Below, piece by piece: positions 1-6,704 of a DNA stretch of 7,500 nt. Position 1 is the first letter of the stretch. Each line of letters opens with the position of its first letter. Position numbers and translations under genes: made by a program. Source of the stretch: Cyanothece sp. UBA12306 (GTDB lineage: Bacteria; Cyanobacteriota; Cyanobacteriia; Cyanobacteriales; Microcystaceae); assembly GCA_003448685.1 (NCBI GenBank), contig DLXW01000115.1:15887-23386 (forward strand), written 5' to 3'. The notes beneath the pieces were generated by a model. It had not been told where the DNA came from, did no database searches, and was given only the letters and a program-made list of their open reading frames with translations.

Positions 1-1
1 A

Positions 2-157
2 GGAGGGGTTGATGATGATTTAGAAAGGGCAGAAATTAGGAAAGCAATAGCTGAGGCAAGAACTATTAAAGACGCTGCTACTAATAAGGAAAAAACTATT
101 GATTTTCAAGGTAAATTTGTTGAACCTAAAAAAGTAGGTCTACCACCTACTTTATAA
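2..157 (+). CDS. 3' end of an unrecognised gene (C-terminal 51 residues)
   Basis: Reading from base 2 gives an uninterrupted frame of 51 codons ending in TAA at 155-157; the start lies before the window. The visible part is a charged, probably helical stretch (ERAEIRKAIAEARTIKDA) followed by a polar tail ending KKVGLPPTL. There is no membrane segment, catalytic motif or recognisable domain, so no function is assigned. Codon choice resembles the genes downstream. A 330-base gap separates it from the next gene, so it is probably a separate transcription unit. It could belong to a known family whose diagnostic part is outside the window. Confidence 0.6.
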   Translation, partial: GGVDDDLERAEIRKAIAEARTIKDAATNKEKTIDFQGKFVEPKKVGLPPTL

Positions 158-170
158 AAAGTGGGAGGTG
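131..170 (+). terminator. Terminator-like pair of mutually exclusive hairpins at the gene end
   Basis: AAAGTAGGT (131-139) and ACCTACTTT (145-153) form a perfect 9-bp stem with a 5-base loop that overlaps the end of the upstream gene. The second arm can instead pair with 158-170, across a 4-base loop, in a 13-position stem with one mismatch and two G-U pairs. On the + strand the first stem is followed only by ATAAAAA, not a run of T. On the minus strand it is followed by six T, so it would be a better terminator for transcription coming leftwards. The position just at the stop codon favours a 3'-end element; activity is unproven. Confidence 0.35.
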
Positions 171-365
171 TGGGAAATTAATACGATCGCATTGTTTTTG
201 ATATTTGATATAACGTAAGTTTTGGAGCAAAAGCTAGGCAGTATTACTCACCGCACTCCCTACACAGAAAATATTAAGAAACATATATTATTTTATTGTT
301 ATTTGATCGTATTGAATTATCATAGACATACTAAATGAATTCTATTTTTATTGCCAATTGTCTTT

Positions 366-400
366 ACTCTTGACAATTAAAGTTGTAAAAGAGTGTTTTT
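366..400 (+). terminator. Weak intrinsic-terminator-like hairpin with T5 tail
   Basis: ACTCTT (366-371) and ACAA (373-376) can pair with TTGT (383-386) and AAGAGT (389-394), leaving a small internal bulge and a 6-base loop, followed by G and five T (396-400). The stem is AT-rich, so termination would be weak. It also overlaps a perfect TTGACA (370-375), but no -10 box lies 15-18 bases beyond, and a second dyad (356-362/372-378). It may be a regulatory dyad instead of a terminator. Confidence 0.25.
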
Positions 401-414
401 GGGCAAAGGAATAA

Positions 415-442
415 AAGTTAATGTATCTTGTTTCATTAACTT
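415..442. promoter_or_regulatory. Candidate operator: perfect 9-bp dyad before the operon
   Basis: AAGTTAATG (415-423) and CATTAACTT (434-442) are exact reverse complements separated by 10 bases. The right half overlaps the spacer of the candidate promoter whose -10 box is at 452-457, and the gap between the half-sites includes its weak -35 element. A dimeric regulator bound here would cover the promoter. In an AT-rich gap, a 9-base dyad could also occur by chance, and no regulator gene is in view. Confidence 0.35.
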
Positions 443-457
443 ATTTGTGTGTATACT
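428..457 (+). promoter_or_regulatory. Candidate sigma-70-type promoter of the operon
   Basis: TATACT (452-457) is a good -10 match. TTGTTT (428-433) with an 18-base spacer is a weak -35 match. Transcription would begin near 464, giving a leader of about 24 bases before ATG 488. An alternative -10, TAGAAT (464-469), has a still poorer -35 partner (TTATTT, 441-446). The prediction rests only on consensus matching and position. Confidence 0.35.
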
Positions 458-487
458 TGCGATTAGAATAGTATGTATTATTGAGCT

Positions 488-1552
488 ATGTCTAGAAAGA
501 TTGGAAGAGTGCCAATAGCTATTTCTGGTTTTGAACCAAGTAGATTGTTAGATCCGTACATTCTTGATGAACCAGCATTAATTGAACCAGCAGAGGATTT
601 TACAGTATCAATTAATTATATTTCACATCAACTGTTTACAAAGTATCGGGATCATTATTTAGCTAGACAATTTGATAATGACTATTTCGCACTACTCAGT
701 CAAATAGGTATTGGTGATGTAAAAAAGCCTATCATAAAAGTTCATTATCTCGAACATTTAGATGTGGTTGAAGCTAAACAAAATTTAGAGACTATTTGGG
801 CAGAAAATGTCATAATTGTGGAAGACTTTTTGAAGAATTTTTCAAAAAATCAGGAGTACGAAAGAATATATTTATCTTTTAGTGCTTTTTGTCAAGGGTT
901 GGGAGATAGAAGCAATTTTTTAGATGTCTTTAGTGCATTGAATGTAGTAGCTAGTTTAGTAGGAGCAGCTTTTCCAAGTCTGGTTCCTTTTACTGCATTA
1001 GGAACAAGAGCGATCGAAGGGGTTAATAATCTGATCAAGACTGTTTTATTACCTGAATTTCAGTCCCAAGTCAAAACAGTTGACTTTGCTTTTTATCCAA
1101 CAACTAAAGACGAAGCAGCTAATAAAGGAGAAGCTCCCCTACAAACTGGTGCTTATGCTTTTTTCTTTGAAGAAGTTGAGCTAGAAAATCTGGAAATGGA
1201 TATCGATGGTTCAATTCATTCTCTTAATGGAGAAGATGTTATTCCTTATATAGTGATTAATATTAAAAAGGAAAAAGACTTAGCTCCTGGTAGTATTGAA
1301 GCGGGTTTAGCAGCGGAAGTTCTTGAAACCTATGGACAACTATCGAATTATCCCTTGACTGCTAAAAATGCTAAGGGTGACTATTTTAGAGCATTAACAG
1401 AACTCGGCAAAACAATTCGTTTAGCCTCTGATGTGGAAAGATACTTTGATCTTAAAAGTAAAGGAGCATCTGCTACAATAGCTGAAGCTGAAAGAATGGA
1501 GATCTTAGCTCAAAGATTACAAGAAGTATTAGGTACAGATTTTGTTCCATAA
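488..1552 (+). CDS. Uncharacterised 354-residue protein, first gene of the flotillin/lysozyme operon
   Basis: I do not recognise this protein. It starts at ATG 488, with only a weak GAG three bases upstream of it, and ends at TAA 1550-1552. It has no signal peptide and no clear full membrane helix, but residues 147-172 form a long hydrophobic, glycine/alanine-containing segment (LNVVASLVGA, AFPSLVPFTA) that could insert into or lie on a membrane. Residues 220-260 look beta-rich: an aromatic strand (AYAFFFEEVEL), an acidic turn (MDIDG) and a hydrophobic strand (PYIVINI). The C-terminal 90 residues look helical and charged. There is no obvious nucleotide-binding or catalytic motif. It is 68 bases upstream of the flotillin-like gene on the same strand, so it is probably co-transcribed and may be a membrane-associated partner of that system. 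A pore-forming or scaffold role would be a guess. Confidence 0.85.
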   Translation: MSRKIGRVPIAISGFEPSRLLDPYILDEPALIEPAEDFTVSINYISHQLFTKYRDHYLARQFDNDYFALLSQIGIGDVKKPIIKVHYLEHLDVVEAKQNLETIWAENVIIVEDFLKNFSKNQEYERIYLSFSAFCQGLGDRSNFLDVFSALNVVASLVGAAFPSLVPFTALGTRAIEGVNNLIKTVLLPEFQSQVKTVDFAFYPTTKDEAANKGEAPLQTGAYAFFFEEVELENLEMDIDGSIHSLNGEDVIPYIVINIKKEKDLAPGSIEAGLAAEVLETYGQLSNYPLTAKNAKGDYFRALTELGKTIRLASDVERYFDLKSKGASATIAEAERMEILAQRLQEVLGTDFVP

Positions 1553-1607
1553 TTACAATATTTTTTAAATTTTAGTTTTTATTTCTCTTGAAAGTTTTCT
1601 CAAAATT

Positions 1608-1612
1608 AGGAG
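1608..1612 (+). promoter_or_regulatory. Shine-Dalgarno AGGAG that decides the start at ATG 1621
   Basis: AGGAG lies 8 bases before ATG 1621, an ideal distance. The in-frame TTG at 1588 has no such sequence upstream. This favours ATG 1621 as the start of the flotillin-like gene. Confidence 0.65.
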
Positions 1613-1620
1613 TTTTTGCA

Positions 1621-3822
1621 ATGACATTCCCATCTTTTAATTTAGCTCAAACAAATCAAAATCAATCAATTGAAACAGTTTTGATACCTCAAGAATCATC
1701 AGACAACTCAATACCAACAATGCAATTTCTTCATGAAAATAGCTTAGGTTTAGGTTTGTTTTTAGCAATACCATTATTGATTGGAACATTAGCATTTTTG
1801 GGCATCGGCGGATTGTTTCAATCTAAACATAATCATGATGAAGATCAAGATGAGAATAAGATACCTACTTTTTTAAATTTAGATGTTGCAATAAATAATG
1901 TCCGATTAAGTAACTATTTAAAAGTTAATATTATGGCTAATGTTAGGATTAAGGTTGAAAATAATGAAAATACAATTCAAACATTTGGTAGTGCAGAAAA
2001 CTTTAATGAACTAACAATCAGTAATTTTGTTAGTAAAAGAATAGAAAATCTAATTCGTCAGCAAATATCAAATTTAATTAAGCAAGAAAAGTCTGACAGT
2101 AAAGAAATAAAAGACCTAAAAACCGTTGCTCAAAAACTTAAGAATTTAAGTGAAGACATGAATTCTTTTTGGAAATCGAGTGATGGTGTCAATTTAAATT
2201 ATTTAAGTGAATCAATTAAAGAATTTATTGATGACATAGAAGAAGATAATTCAAATCAGGAAGAAAAACAGGAGCAATTAAGCCAATTAATTACAAAATT
2301 TAATAACACTATTGAAAAAATTGAGTCATCTACAAAAACTAATGATAATCAATCAGTATTAAATCAAAATTTGACTAATATTCATGAATCATTAATGAAT
2401 TCAGCAGGTGAGATTTTACTATCAACAGATAATAGCGAAGAGAGTACTAAATTCACTGGAGAATTAAAGCGATTAATTGAAGAAATGAAAAAGATATATG
2501 AAAGTATTATTAACGATACAAATAGAGATGATTCTCAACCAATGGAATTATCAAGTGAGCTTAAAAATACAATAGAGGAACTCAAAAAAGCTAAAAAATA
2601 TTTTAGTGATTTTGAAAGTCAACAAGAGGGGAAAAGCTTGAAAGATGATCTTCCTCAAAGTTTAAAAACCGTACAAAAGAAGATAGATTCTTTTGAACAA
2701 AAACAAAAAGAAATTGAAGAGAAACAAGAAAAATGGGAAGGTGATATAACTAGCACAATAAAAGAAATTAAAAGTAACATTATTAATTACACACTTGAAG
2801 AACAATTAGCTTTAATGGACGAAGTATATAATATAGAAAAGAAAAAAATATCATCAATTAATCAAGAGTTATTGGGTTTAAAAATAGAAGATTTTATAAT
2901 CACTAATGTTGAAGAAAACGACAATTATAATCCTAATAGTCTCTTGGATAGTTTAGCAATAGGAAAAAGAAATGAGTTGATGCAGGACTCTTTGGAAAAC
3001 AGTAAATTAATAGAATTAGAAACAAATAAAATAATTGAAATACAAAAATTAAAAAACGAAAAAGTTATTAAACTTAAAAAATTAAAAATAGATCAGGAAA
3101 TTGAAGAAAAAGAAATGATTTATGAAACTCAATCTTTAAGAGAAACAGAAGAAATTCAATTAGCTCAACTAGAACAAGAACGAAAAATTGAACAAAAACG
3201 GTTAGAGGTACAAGCGGCAATACAGATGACAGAAGAACAAGAAAATGCAACGGTTGAACGAGAAAAAATGAAGCAAGAAGAAGCACTAGCAGAACAAACT
3301 AAAAATTTACAAATAACTCAATTAACCAATCAACAAGAAGTTGAAGAAAGAGAAATTACAATACTAACTGCTATTCTTCAGAAGGAAAAAGCTAAACTTG
3401 ACGAAGAAATTAAAAAAGTTAAAGTTGAAGAAAGTATCAAAACAGCAATTGAAGAAGAAAAAGAAAAATGTCGTTTAATGAAAGCTGAAAATACCGCCAA
3501 GACTGCTAAACAAGAAGCAGAAGCTATTAAAGGTCTAGCAGAAGCAGAAGGTAAGCGTTATCAGCTTATTCCACCTAATAATACTGCCCAAATGAACCAA
3601 ATGATTAAAGAACTACTTTTAGAAATCATAAAGAAAGATAAATTACCAGAAGTATTGGAGAAATTAACCCCTCAAGCTGGAGTTTTAGGTAACAATAATT
3701 TCTATACTTTTCCTGCTGAAAAAGGAGATGGAGTTAATCAATTAATGTTATCGAGTAGTGGTATGTTATTGCTCAAAACATTACTAGATAATATGAAAAG
3801 CGAAAACGGGACAAAAACTTAA
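1621..3822 (+). CDS. Flotillin/SPFH-like membrane protein with a large coiled-coil insertion
   Basis: This is a likely membrane-microdomain scaffold of the flotillin (SPFH/PHB) type, 733 residues from ATG 1621; bacterial flotillins are usually about 430-550. Residues 1-40 contain no Lys or Arg, residues 41-65 are a single membrane helix, and a charged stretch follows, which predicts N-outside and C-inside. Residues 87-153 match the first half of an SPFH domain (strands around LKVNIMANVRIKV, then ENLIRQQISNLI). Residues 392-450 match the second half (TLEEQLAL, then LGLKIEDFIITNVEEN). Between them lie about 235 residues of Lys/Glu/Asn-rich, predicted coiled coil. Residues 450-645 are the long Glu/Lys/Gln-rich coiled coil typical of flotillins, ending in the Ala/Glu-rich AEAIKGLAEAEGKRYQ. 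The tail (LPEVLEKLTPQ, then a hydrophobic end) resembles flotillin C-termini. No NfeD partner is visible. An upstream TTG (1588) would add 11 residues that look signal-peptide-like. The SPFH call rests on pattern recognition and could be weaker than it looks because coiled coils align easily. Confidence 0.8.
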   Translation: MTFPSFNLAQTNQNQSIETVLIPQESSDNSIPTMQFLHENSLGLGLFLAIPLLIGTLAFLGIGGLFQSKHNHDEDQDENKIPTFLNLDVAINNVRLSNYLKVNIMANVRIKVENNENTIQTFGSAENFNELTISNFVSKRIENLIRQQISNLIKQEKSDSKEIKDLKTVAQKLKNLSEDMNSFWKSSDGVNLNYLSESIKEFIDDIEEDNSNQEEKQEQLSQLITKFNNTIEKIESSTKTNDNQSVLNQNLTNIHESLMNSAGEILLSTDNSEESTKFTGELKRLIEEMKKIYESIINDTNRDDSQPMELSSELKNTIEELKKAKKYFSDFESQQEGKSLKDDLPQSLKTVQKKIDSFEQKQKEIEEKQEKWEGDITSTIKEIKSNIINYTLEEQLALMDEVYNIEKKKISSINQELLGLKIEDFIITNVEENDNYNPNSLLDSLAIGKRNELMQDSLENSKLIELETNKIIEIQKLKNEKVIKLKKLKIDQEIEEKEMIYETQSLRETEEIQLAQLEQERKIEQKRLEVQAAIQMTEEQENATVEREKMKQEEALAEQTKNLQITQLTNQQEVEEREITILTAILQKEKAKLDEEIKKVKVEESIKTAIEEEKEKCRLMKAENTAKTAKQEAEAIKGLAEAEGKRYQLIPPNNTAQMNQMIKELLLEIIKKDKLPEVLEKLTPQAGVLGNNNFYTFPAEKGDGVNQLMLSSSGMLLLKTLLDNMKSENGTKT

Positions 3823-3866
3823 GTAAATCAATTAATTGGGGAATAAATTGAGCATTTAATTTTATC

Positions 3867-3897
3867 TTAGACAGTCTAATTTCACTAAATGTTAGAC
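3867..3897. promoter_or_regulatory. TTAGAC palindrome plus third half-site before the lysozyme gene
   Basis: TTAGAC (3867-3872), one base, then GTCTAA (3874-3879) make a perfect 13-base palindrome. A third TTAGAC lies at 3892-3897, 25 bases after the first. The cluster sits in the 107-base gap between two operon genes, ending 33 bases before ATG 3930. It could bind a regulator or form a hairpin (3874-3879 with 3892-3897) in the transcript. No promoter with good boxes is visible beside it. Confidence 0.3.
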
Positions 3898-3916
3898 CAT
3901 GAACTGTAAATATTTT

Positions 3917-3920
3917 GGAG
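3917..3920 (+). promoter_or_regulatory. Shine-Dalgarno GGAG that decides the start at ATG 3930
   Basis: GGAG is 9 bases before ATG 3930. The alternative TTG 3915 overlaps this element and has no ribosome binding site of its own, so the shorter protein is preferred. Confidence 0.65.
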
Positions 3921-3929
3921 TTATTACAA

Positions 3930-6656
3930 ATGGCAAAAAAAAATTCTAATCAAGCTAAATCTGAGCCTCCAATTATATCAAGCTTAACCATCAACTTTGT
4001 ATTTCAATTTCTGATCGGTCTTGGCCTAGCTTTGATTTTGGCTCATGTGCTAAGTGGTATTGAACAAAATCTTTCTTCTTATACTTTAATAGGCCTTGGA
4101 CCCCTCAAGCTCACCATTAACTCTCTAGTTTTGAATTTAGTCATAGGAGGTTCCCTGGGGGGACTTCTATATTCGATGTTAGTTGATCAAGTATTAGAAT
4201 TTCCCAGATTCACAAAGAATGAACCAGGTCTTAAATTAGGAATTATCGGTGATATTATTACAGGTGTTGCAGGGGCAATTATTGCTTATTTTGTTATAAC
4301 GCGATCTCCTAACTCCCAAAATTCGGTAATACTGACCTTTGTAGCAGCTTTAGTAGGAGGTTATGGAGGGAAAACGCTTTTAGAAGCAGTATTAAAAAGA
4401 TTTATTACTCAAGTACAAACCGTTAATTTACAAGAAGTCTTAGAAAAAAAACAAGAATTAGCAAGAAAACAACAAGTCAAGGACATACAAAGACTAGCTA
4501 ATCAGCAAATTAAAAAAGGTTTAGAATCCTGGGAACTTTCAGAATTAACAACGAATTTGCAAAAAGGAGATAAAATCGTTAAAGATCGCGTTTTTGCTGC
4601 TGCCAGAGAAGCTCGACGTTTAGGTGCTAGGGTTAAAGCTTATAGCGATCGCATCAATCGTACCATTCCCATTTTTGAATCATTAGTCAAGAGTGATCCG
4701 ACAGATGATCGTTATCAAGCTCAACTCGGTTGTGCTTTACGAGATGCTCTCCCACCTGATTTAGACCAAGCAATTGACAAATTAACCGAAGCTATTGATC
4801 TACGTCAACCCACCTCAGATGATAACTGGCATTATGAACTAGATAGAGCAGTTGCCCTAATTGATAAATCTGAGACAGAATCAGACGCAGATCGTCAATA
4901 TTCGTCCCTTGCTCAACGAATTTTCGCTGACTTAAAGACAATTGACAAAAATCATGGTTTAAATAGAATCGCCCTAGAATTTGATGAAGGTAAAAAAGTT
5001 CCTATTGCTACATGGTTAACCAATAATCAAGCATGGCTAAAAAATAATCCAGAAGGCTCTCAATTAGTCAAAAAAGGTCTTAATGCTATTCCCCTTGACC
5101 AACCGATCATCCCCTCAATTAACATTGATGATTTTCAATGGGAAAACGCCCCAGAAAACTCAACTATTAAAGCAATTACAGCAACATATCTGAAAAAGCA
5201 GCCAATCCAATCTTCAGAATTACCTAAAAATCAAAAAAAGTTTATGCCAGTCGGTGAAGAATGTAAATTCCTGCGGTATGCAAAATTAAATGCAGCAGAA
5301 ACTGACAATCAGCAACCCCAAAATACACCAATAACTCCACTACAAACCAGTACAATTCCCCAAAGTGGACTAGATGTTATTAAAAGATTTGAAGGTTATC
5401 ATAAAGAGTTAGCTGATGGTAGAGCGCAAGCTTACCCAGATCCAGGGCCCAAAGGATGGAATCTGCCAACCATTGGTTATGGGACAACTAAATACCCCGA
5501 TGGGCAATCGGTGAAAAGAGGAGATATTATCACCCATCAAGAGGCTGAGCAATACTTACTGCACTACGTTGATAAAAAATGTCGTAAAGCTCTAGAAAAA
5601 ATCCCCACCTGGTCACAAATGAATGATAATCAGCGCGGGGCATTGTACAGTTTTGCCTACAATCTAGGGGAACATTTTTATCAAGGGAATGGTTTTCAAT
5701 CAATTACTAGAGTCTGTGATTCTCCTGAACGATGGAACGATCAAACCTGGATTGAGCAACAATTTGGTAAATATGTTAAAGCCGATGGTAAAACCTTACC
5801 TGGTTTAGTAACAAGGCGTAAAGCAGAAGCCCAACTATTCTGTGCACCAGTTACATCCAATACACCAATTAAATCTAATACGAATAATTTATCCCCTGTT
5901 TCAGAAGTGACCAGCGCACATTGTGTGGTCGAATTAGATTATGGTCAAGGAACTTGGTATATTTGGTCAAACCATTGGGATTTACCCTGGGTCAAACAGA
6001 CTCAACCAAAAGACAAGGAAAAAATCGTTTTATCTCCAGGAAAATACAATAATCCAAAAGCAGTACAAAGACAAATTGATAGAATCAGCAAATATCTCCC
6101 CGCAGGACAAGTCTTAGATCTTGATGTCAAAACGAAATACTTTAGCCAAAGAGATAACTATCGAGACAAAGATCGAACTTGTAATAGTAGTAGTAATGCA
6201 ATGTATTTGGACTGGTTAAGGAGAGTAACCGGAAAACCAGGACTTGATAATGATAATGAATATTTGAAAAAGGTATATACCAAGCATGGTAGTAAGTACC
6301 ATTTAAACCGAAGATTTGGTGTTGACGCTCACCATAACGTGCAGACTTGGGCCCTGGAACAGTATGGCTTTAAAACCCAATGGATGACGGATCGAGATTT
6401 GCCTTTTATTAAAGATTTAATTGCCATAGGTTTTCCTGTCGTTGTTAATATCCGCCATCGTGGTTCAATTTCTAACCCAACAGGCAACGGTCATGTACTT
6501 ATGCTAATTGGTCGTAAAGATAATTATTGGATCGCACACGATCCCTATGGCACATTAAAGTCAAATTATCGAGATCGCAATGGGAAGTACAGCCAAATAA
6601 GTGAACATGAATTTAAGAAAAGATGGCAAGGTTGCTATAGAACTTTAAGAGACTAA
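3930..6656 (+). CDS. Membrane-anchored GH24 lysozyme / C39-like cysteine peptidase fusion
   Basis: This 908-residue protein joins a membrane anchor to two hydrolase domains. Four hydrophobic helices lie near residues 20-41, 62-85, 103-124 and 132-155. A basic helical region follows, then a TPR-like stretch (about 245-292, DRYQAQLGCALRD, AIDKLTEAIDL). Residues 479-640 are a phage-type GH24 lysozyme: Glu488 (KRFEGY), Asp504 (AYPDP) and Thr514 (PTIGYG) fit the Glu-Asp-Thr catalytic set, with NQRGALYSFAYNLG and PGLVTRRKAEAQLF as later family motifs. Residues 728-906 resemble peptidase C39-like family 2: Gln740 (YFSQRDN), Cys751 (TCNSSSNAM), His855 (GNGHVLMLIG) and Asp871 (AHDPYG). The lysozyme seems to sit inside a split SH3-like module (436-458 and 662-688). 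The expected substrate is peptidoglycan, glycan and peptide parts, but the even number of helices and a basic N-terminus predict the hydrolases on the cytoplasmic side. The next gene, 48 bases downstream, has a homologous N-terminal part. Catalytic residues look intact; activity is inferred. Confidence 0.92.
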   Translation: MAKKNSNQAKSEPPIISSLTINFVFQFLIGLGLALILAHVLSGIEQNLSSYTLIGLGPLKLTINSLVLNLVIGGSLGGLLYSMLVDQVLEFPRFTKNEPGLKLGIIGDIITGVAGAIIAYFVITRSPNSQNSVILTFVAALVGGYGGKTLLEAVLKRFITQVQTVNLQEVLEKKQELARKQQVKDIQRLANQQIKKGLESWELSELTTNLQKGDKIVKDRVFAAAREARRLGARVKAYSDRINRTIPIFESLVKSDPTDDRYQAQLGCALRDALPPDLDQAIDKLTEAIDLRQPTSDDNWHYELDRAVALIDKSETESDADRQYSSLAQRIFADLKTIDKNHGLNRIALEFDEGKKVPIATWLTNNQAWLKNNPEGSQLVKKGLNAIPLDQPIIPSINIDDFQWENAPENSTIKAITATYLKKQPIQSSELPKNQKKFMPVGEECKFLRYAKLNAAETDNQQPQNTPITPLQTSTIPQSGLDVIKRFEGYHKELADGRAQAYPDPGPKGWNLPTIGYGTTKYPDGQSVKRGDIITHQEAEQYLLHYVDKKCRKALEKIPTWSQMNDNQRGALYSFAYNLGEHFYQGNGFQSITRVCDSPERWNDQTWIEQQFGKYVKADGKTLPGLVTRRKAEAQLFCAPVTSNTPIKSNTNNLSPVSEVTSAHCVVELDYGQGTWYIWSNHWDLPWVKQTQPKDKEKIVLSPGKYNNPKAVQRQIDRISKYLPAGQVLDLDVKTKYFSQRDNYRDKDRTCNSSSNAMYLDWLRRVTGKPGLDNDNEYLKKVYTKHGSKYHLNRRFGVDAHHNVQTWALEQYGFKTQWMTDRDLPFIKDLIAIGFPVVVNIRHRGSISNPTGNGHVLMLIGRKDNYWIAHDPYGTLKSNYRDRNGKYSQISEHEFKKRWQGCYRTLRD
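4645..4652. repeat. HIP1 octamer GCGATCGC
   Basis: This is a perfect copy of the palindromic octamer over-represented in many cyanobacterial genomes. It encodes part of Ser-Asp-Arg (residues 239-241) of the lysozyme/peptidase protein. Confidence 0.85.
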
Positions 6657-6690
6657 AACAGTTAACAAATAATCAATCTTTAAAAGTAAA

Positions 6691-6695
6691 AAGGA
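6691..6695 (+). promoter_or_regulatory. Shine-Dalgarno AAGGA for the final gene
   Basis: AAGGA is 9 bases before ATG 6705, in the 48-base gap after the lysozyme gene. It supports this start and translation from a shared transcript. Confidence 0.6.
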
Positions 6696-6704
6696 TTCAA
6701 AAAA

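Larger units (their letters stand above)
158..487. other. 330-base intergenic region with inverted repeats, no convincing gene
   Basis: No supported protein is seen. The longest frame I checked (TTG 222 to TGA 338, 38 codons) has no ribosome binding site and no recognisable sequence. Inverted repeats present are: 161-173 against 251-265 (G-rich against C-rich, imperfect); AATACGATC (180-188) against GATCGTATT (305-313), perfect over 9 bases; AATTGTC (356-362) against GACAATT (372-378); ACTCTT-g-ACAA (366-376) against TTGT-aa-AAGAGT (383-394), followed by TTTTT at 396-400; and 415-423 against 434-442. The first two would cross if both formed. The right-hand part contains the likely promoter of the operon. 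Confidence 0.5.

Noticed and set aside
222..338. Small open frame in the 330-base gap, TTG start, 38 codons
   Set aside because: No Shine-Dalgarno sequence, a rare start codon, unremarkable residues and chance length in AT-rich DNA.
370..375. Perfect TTGACA as a -35 box
   Set aside because: No sequence resembling a -10 box lies 15-18 bases downstream (390-400 reads GAGTG then T5), and it is part of a hairpin.
3074..3286. Open frame of 70 codons on the minus strand, Leu/Phe/Val-rich
   Set aside because: It is antisense to the Glu/Lys/Gln-rich coiled coil, where complementary codons naturally read as Leu, Phe and Val; it has no supporting ribosome binding site or family resemblance.
3915..3929. 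TTG 3915 as the start of the lysozyme/peptidase gene
   Set aside because: The codon overlaps the GGAG that fits ATG 3930, and the five extra residues are not part of a recognisable feature.
5364..5849. Prophage origin for the whole region, suggested by the phage-type lysozyme
   Set aside because: No holin, integrase, structural or packaging genes are visible, and the lysozyme is embedded in a large membrane protein next to a flotillin-like gene.
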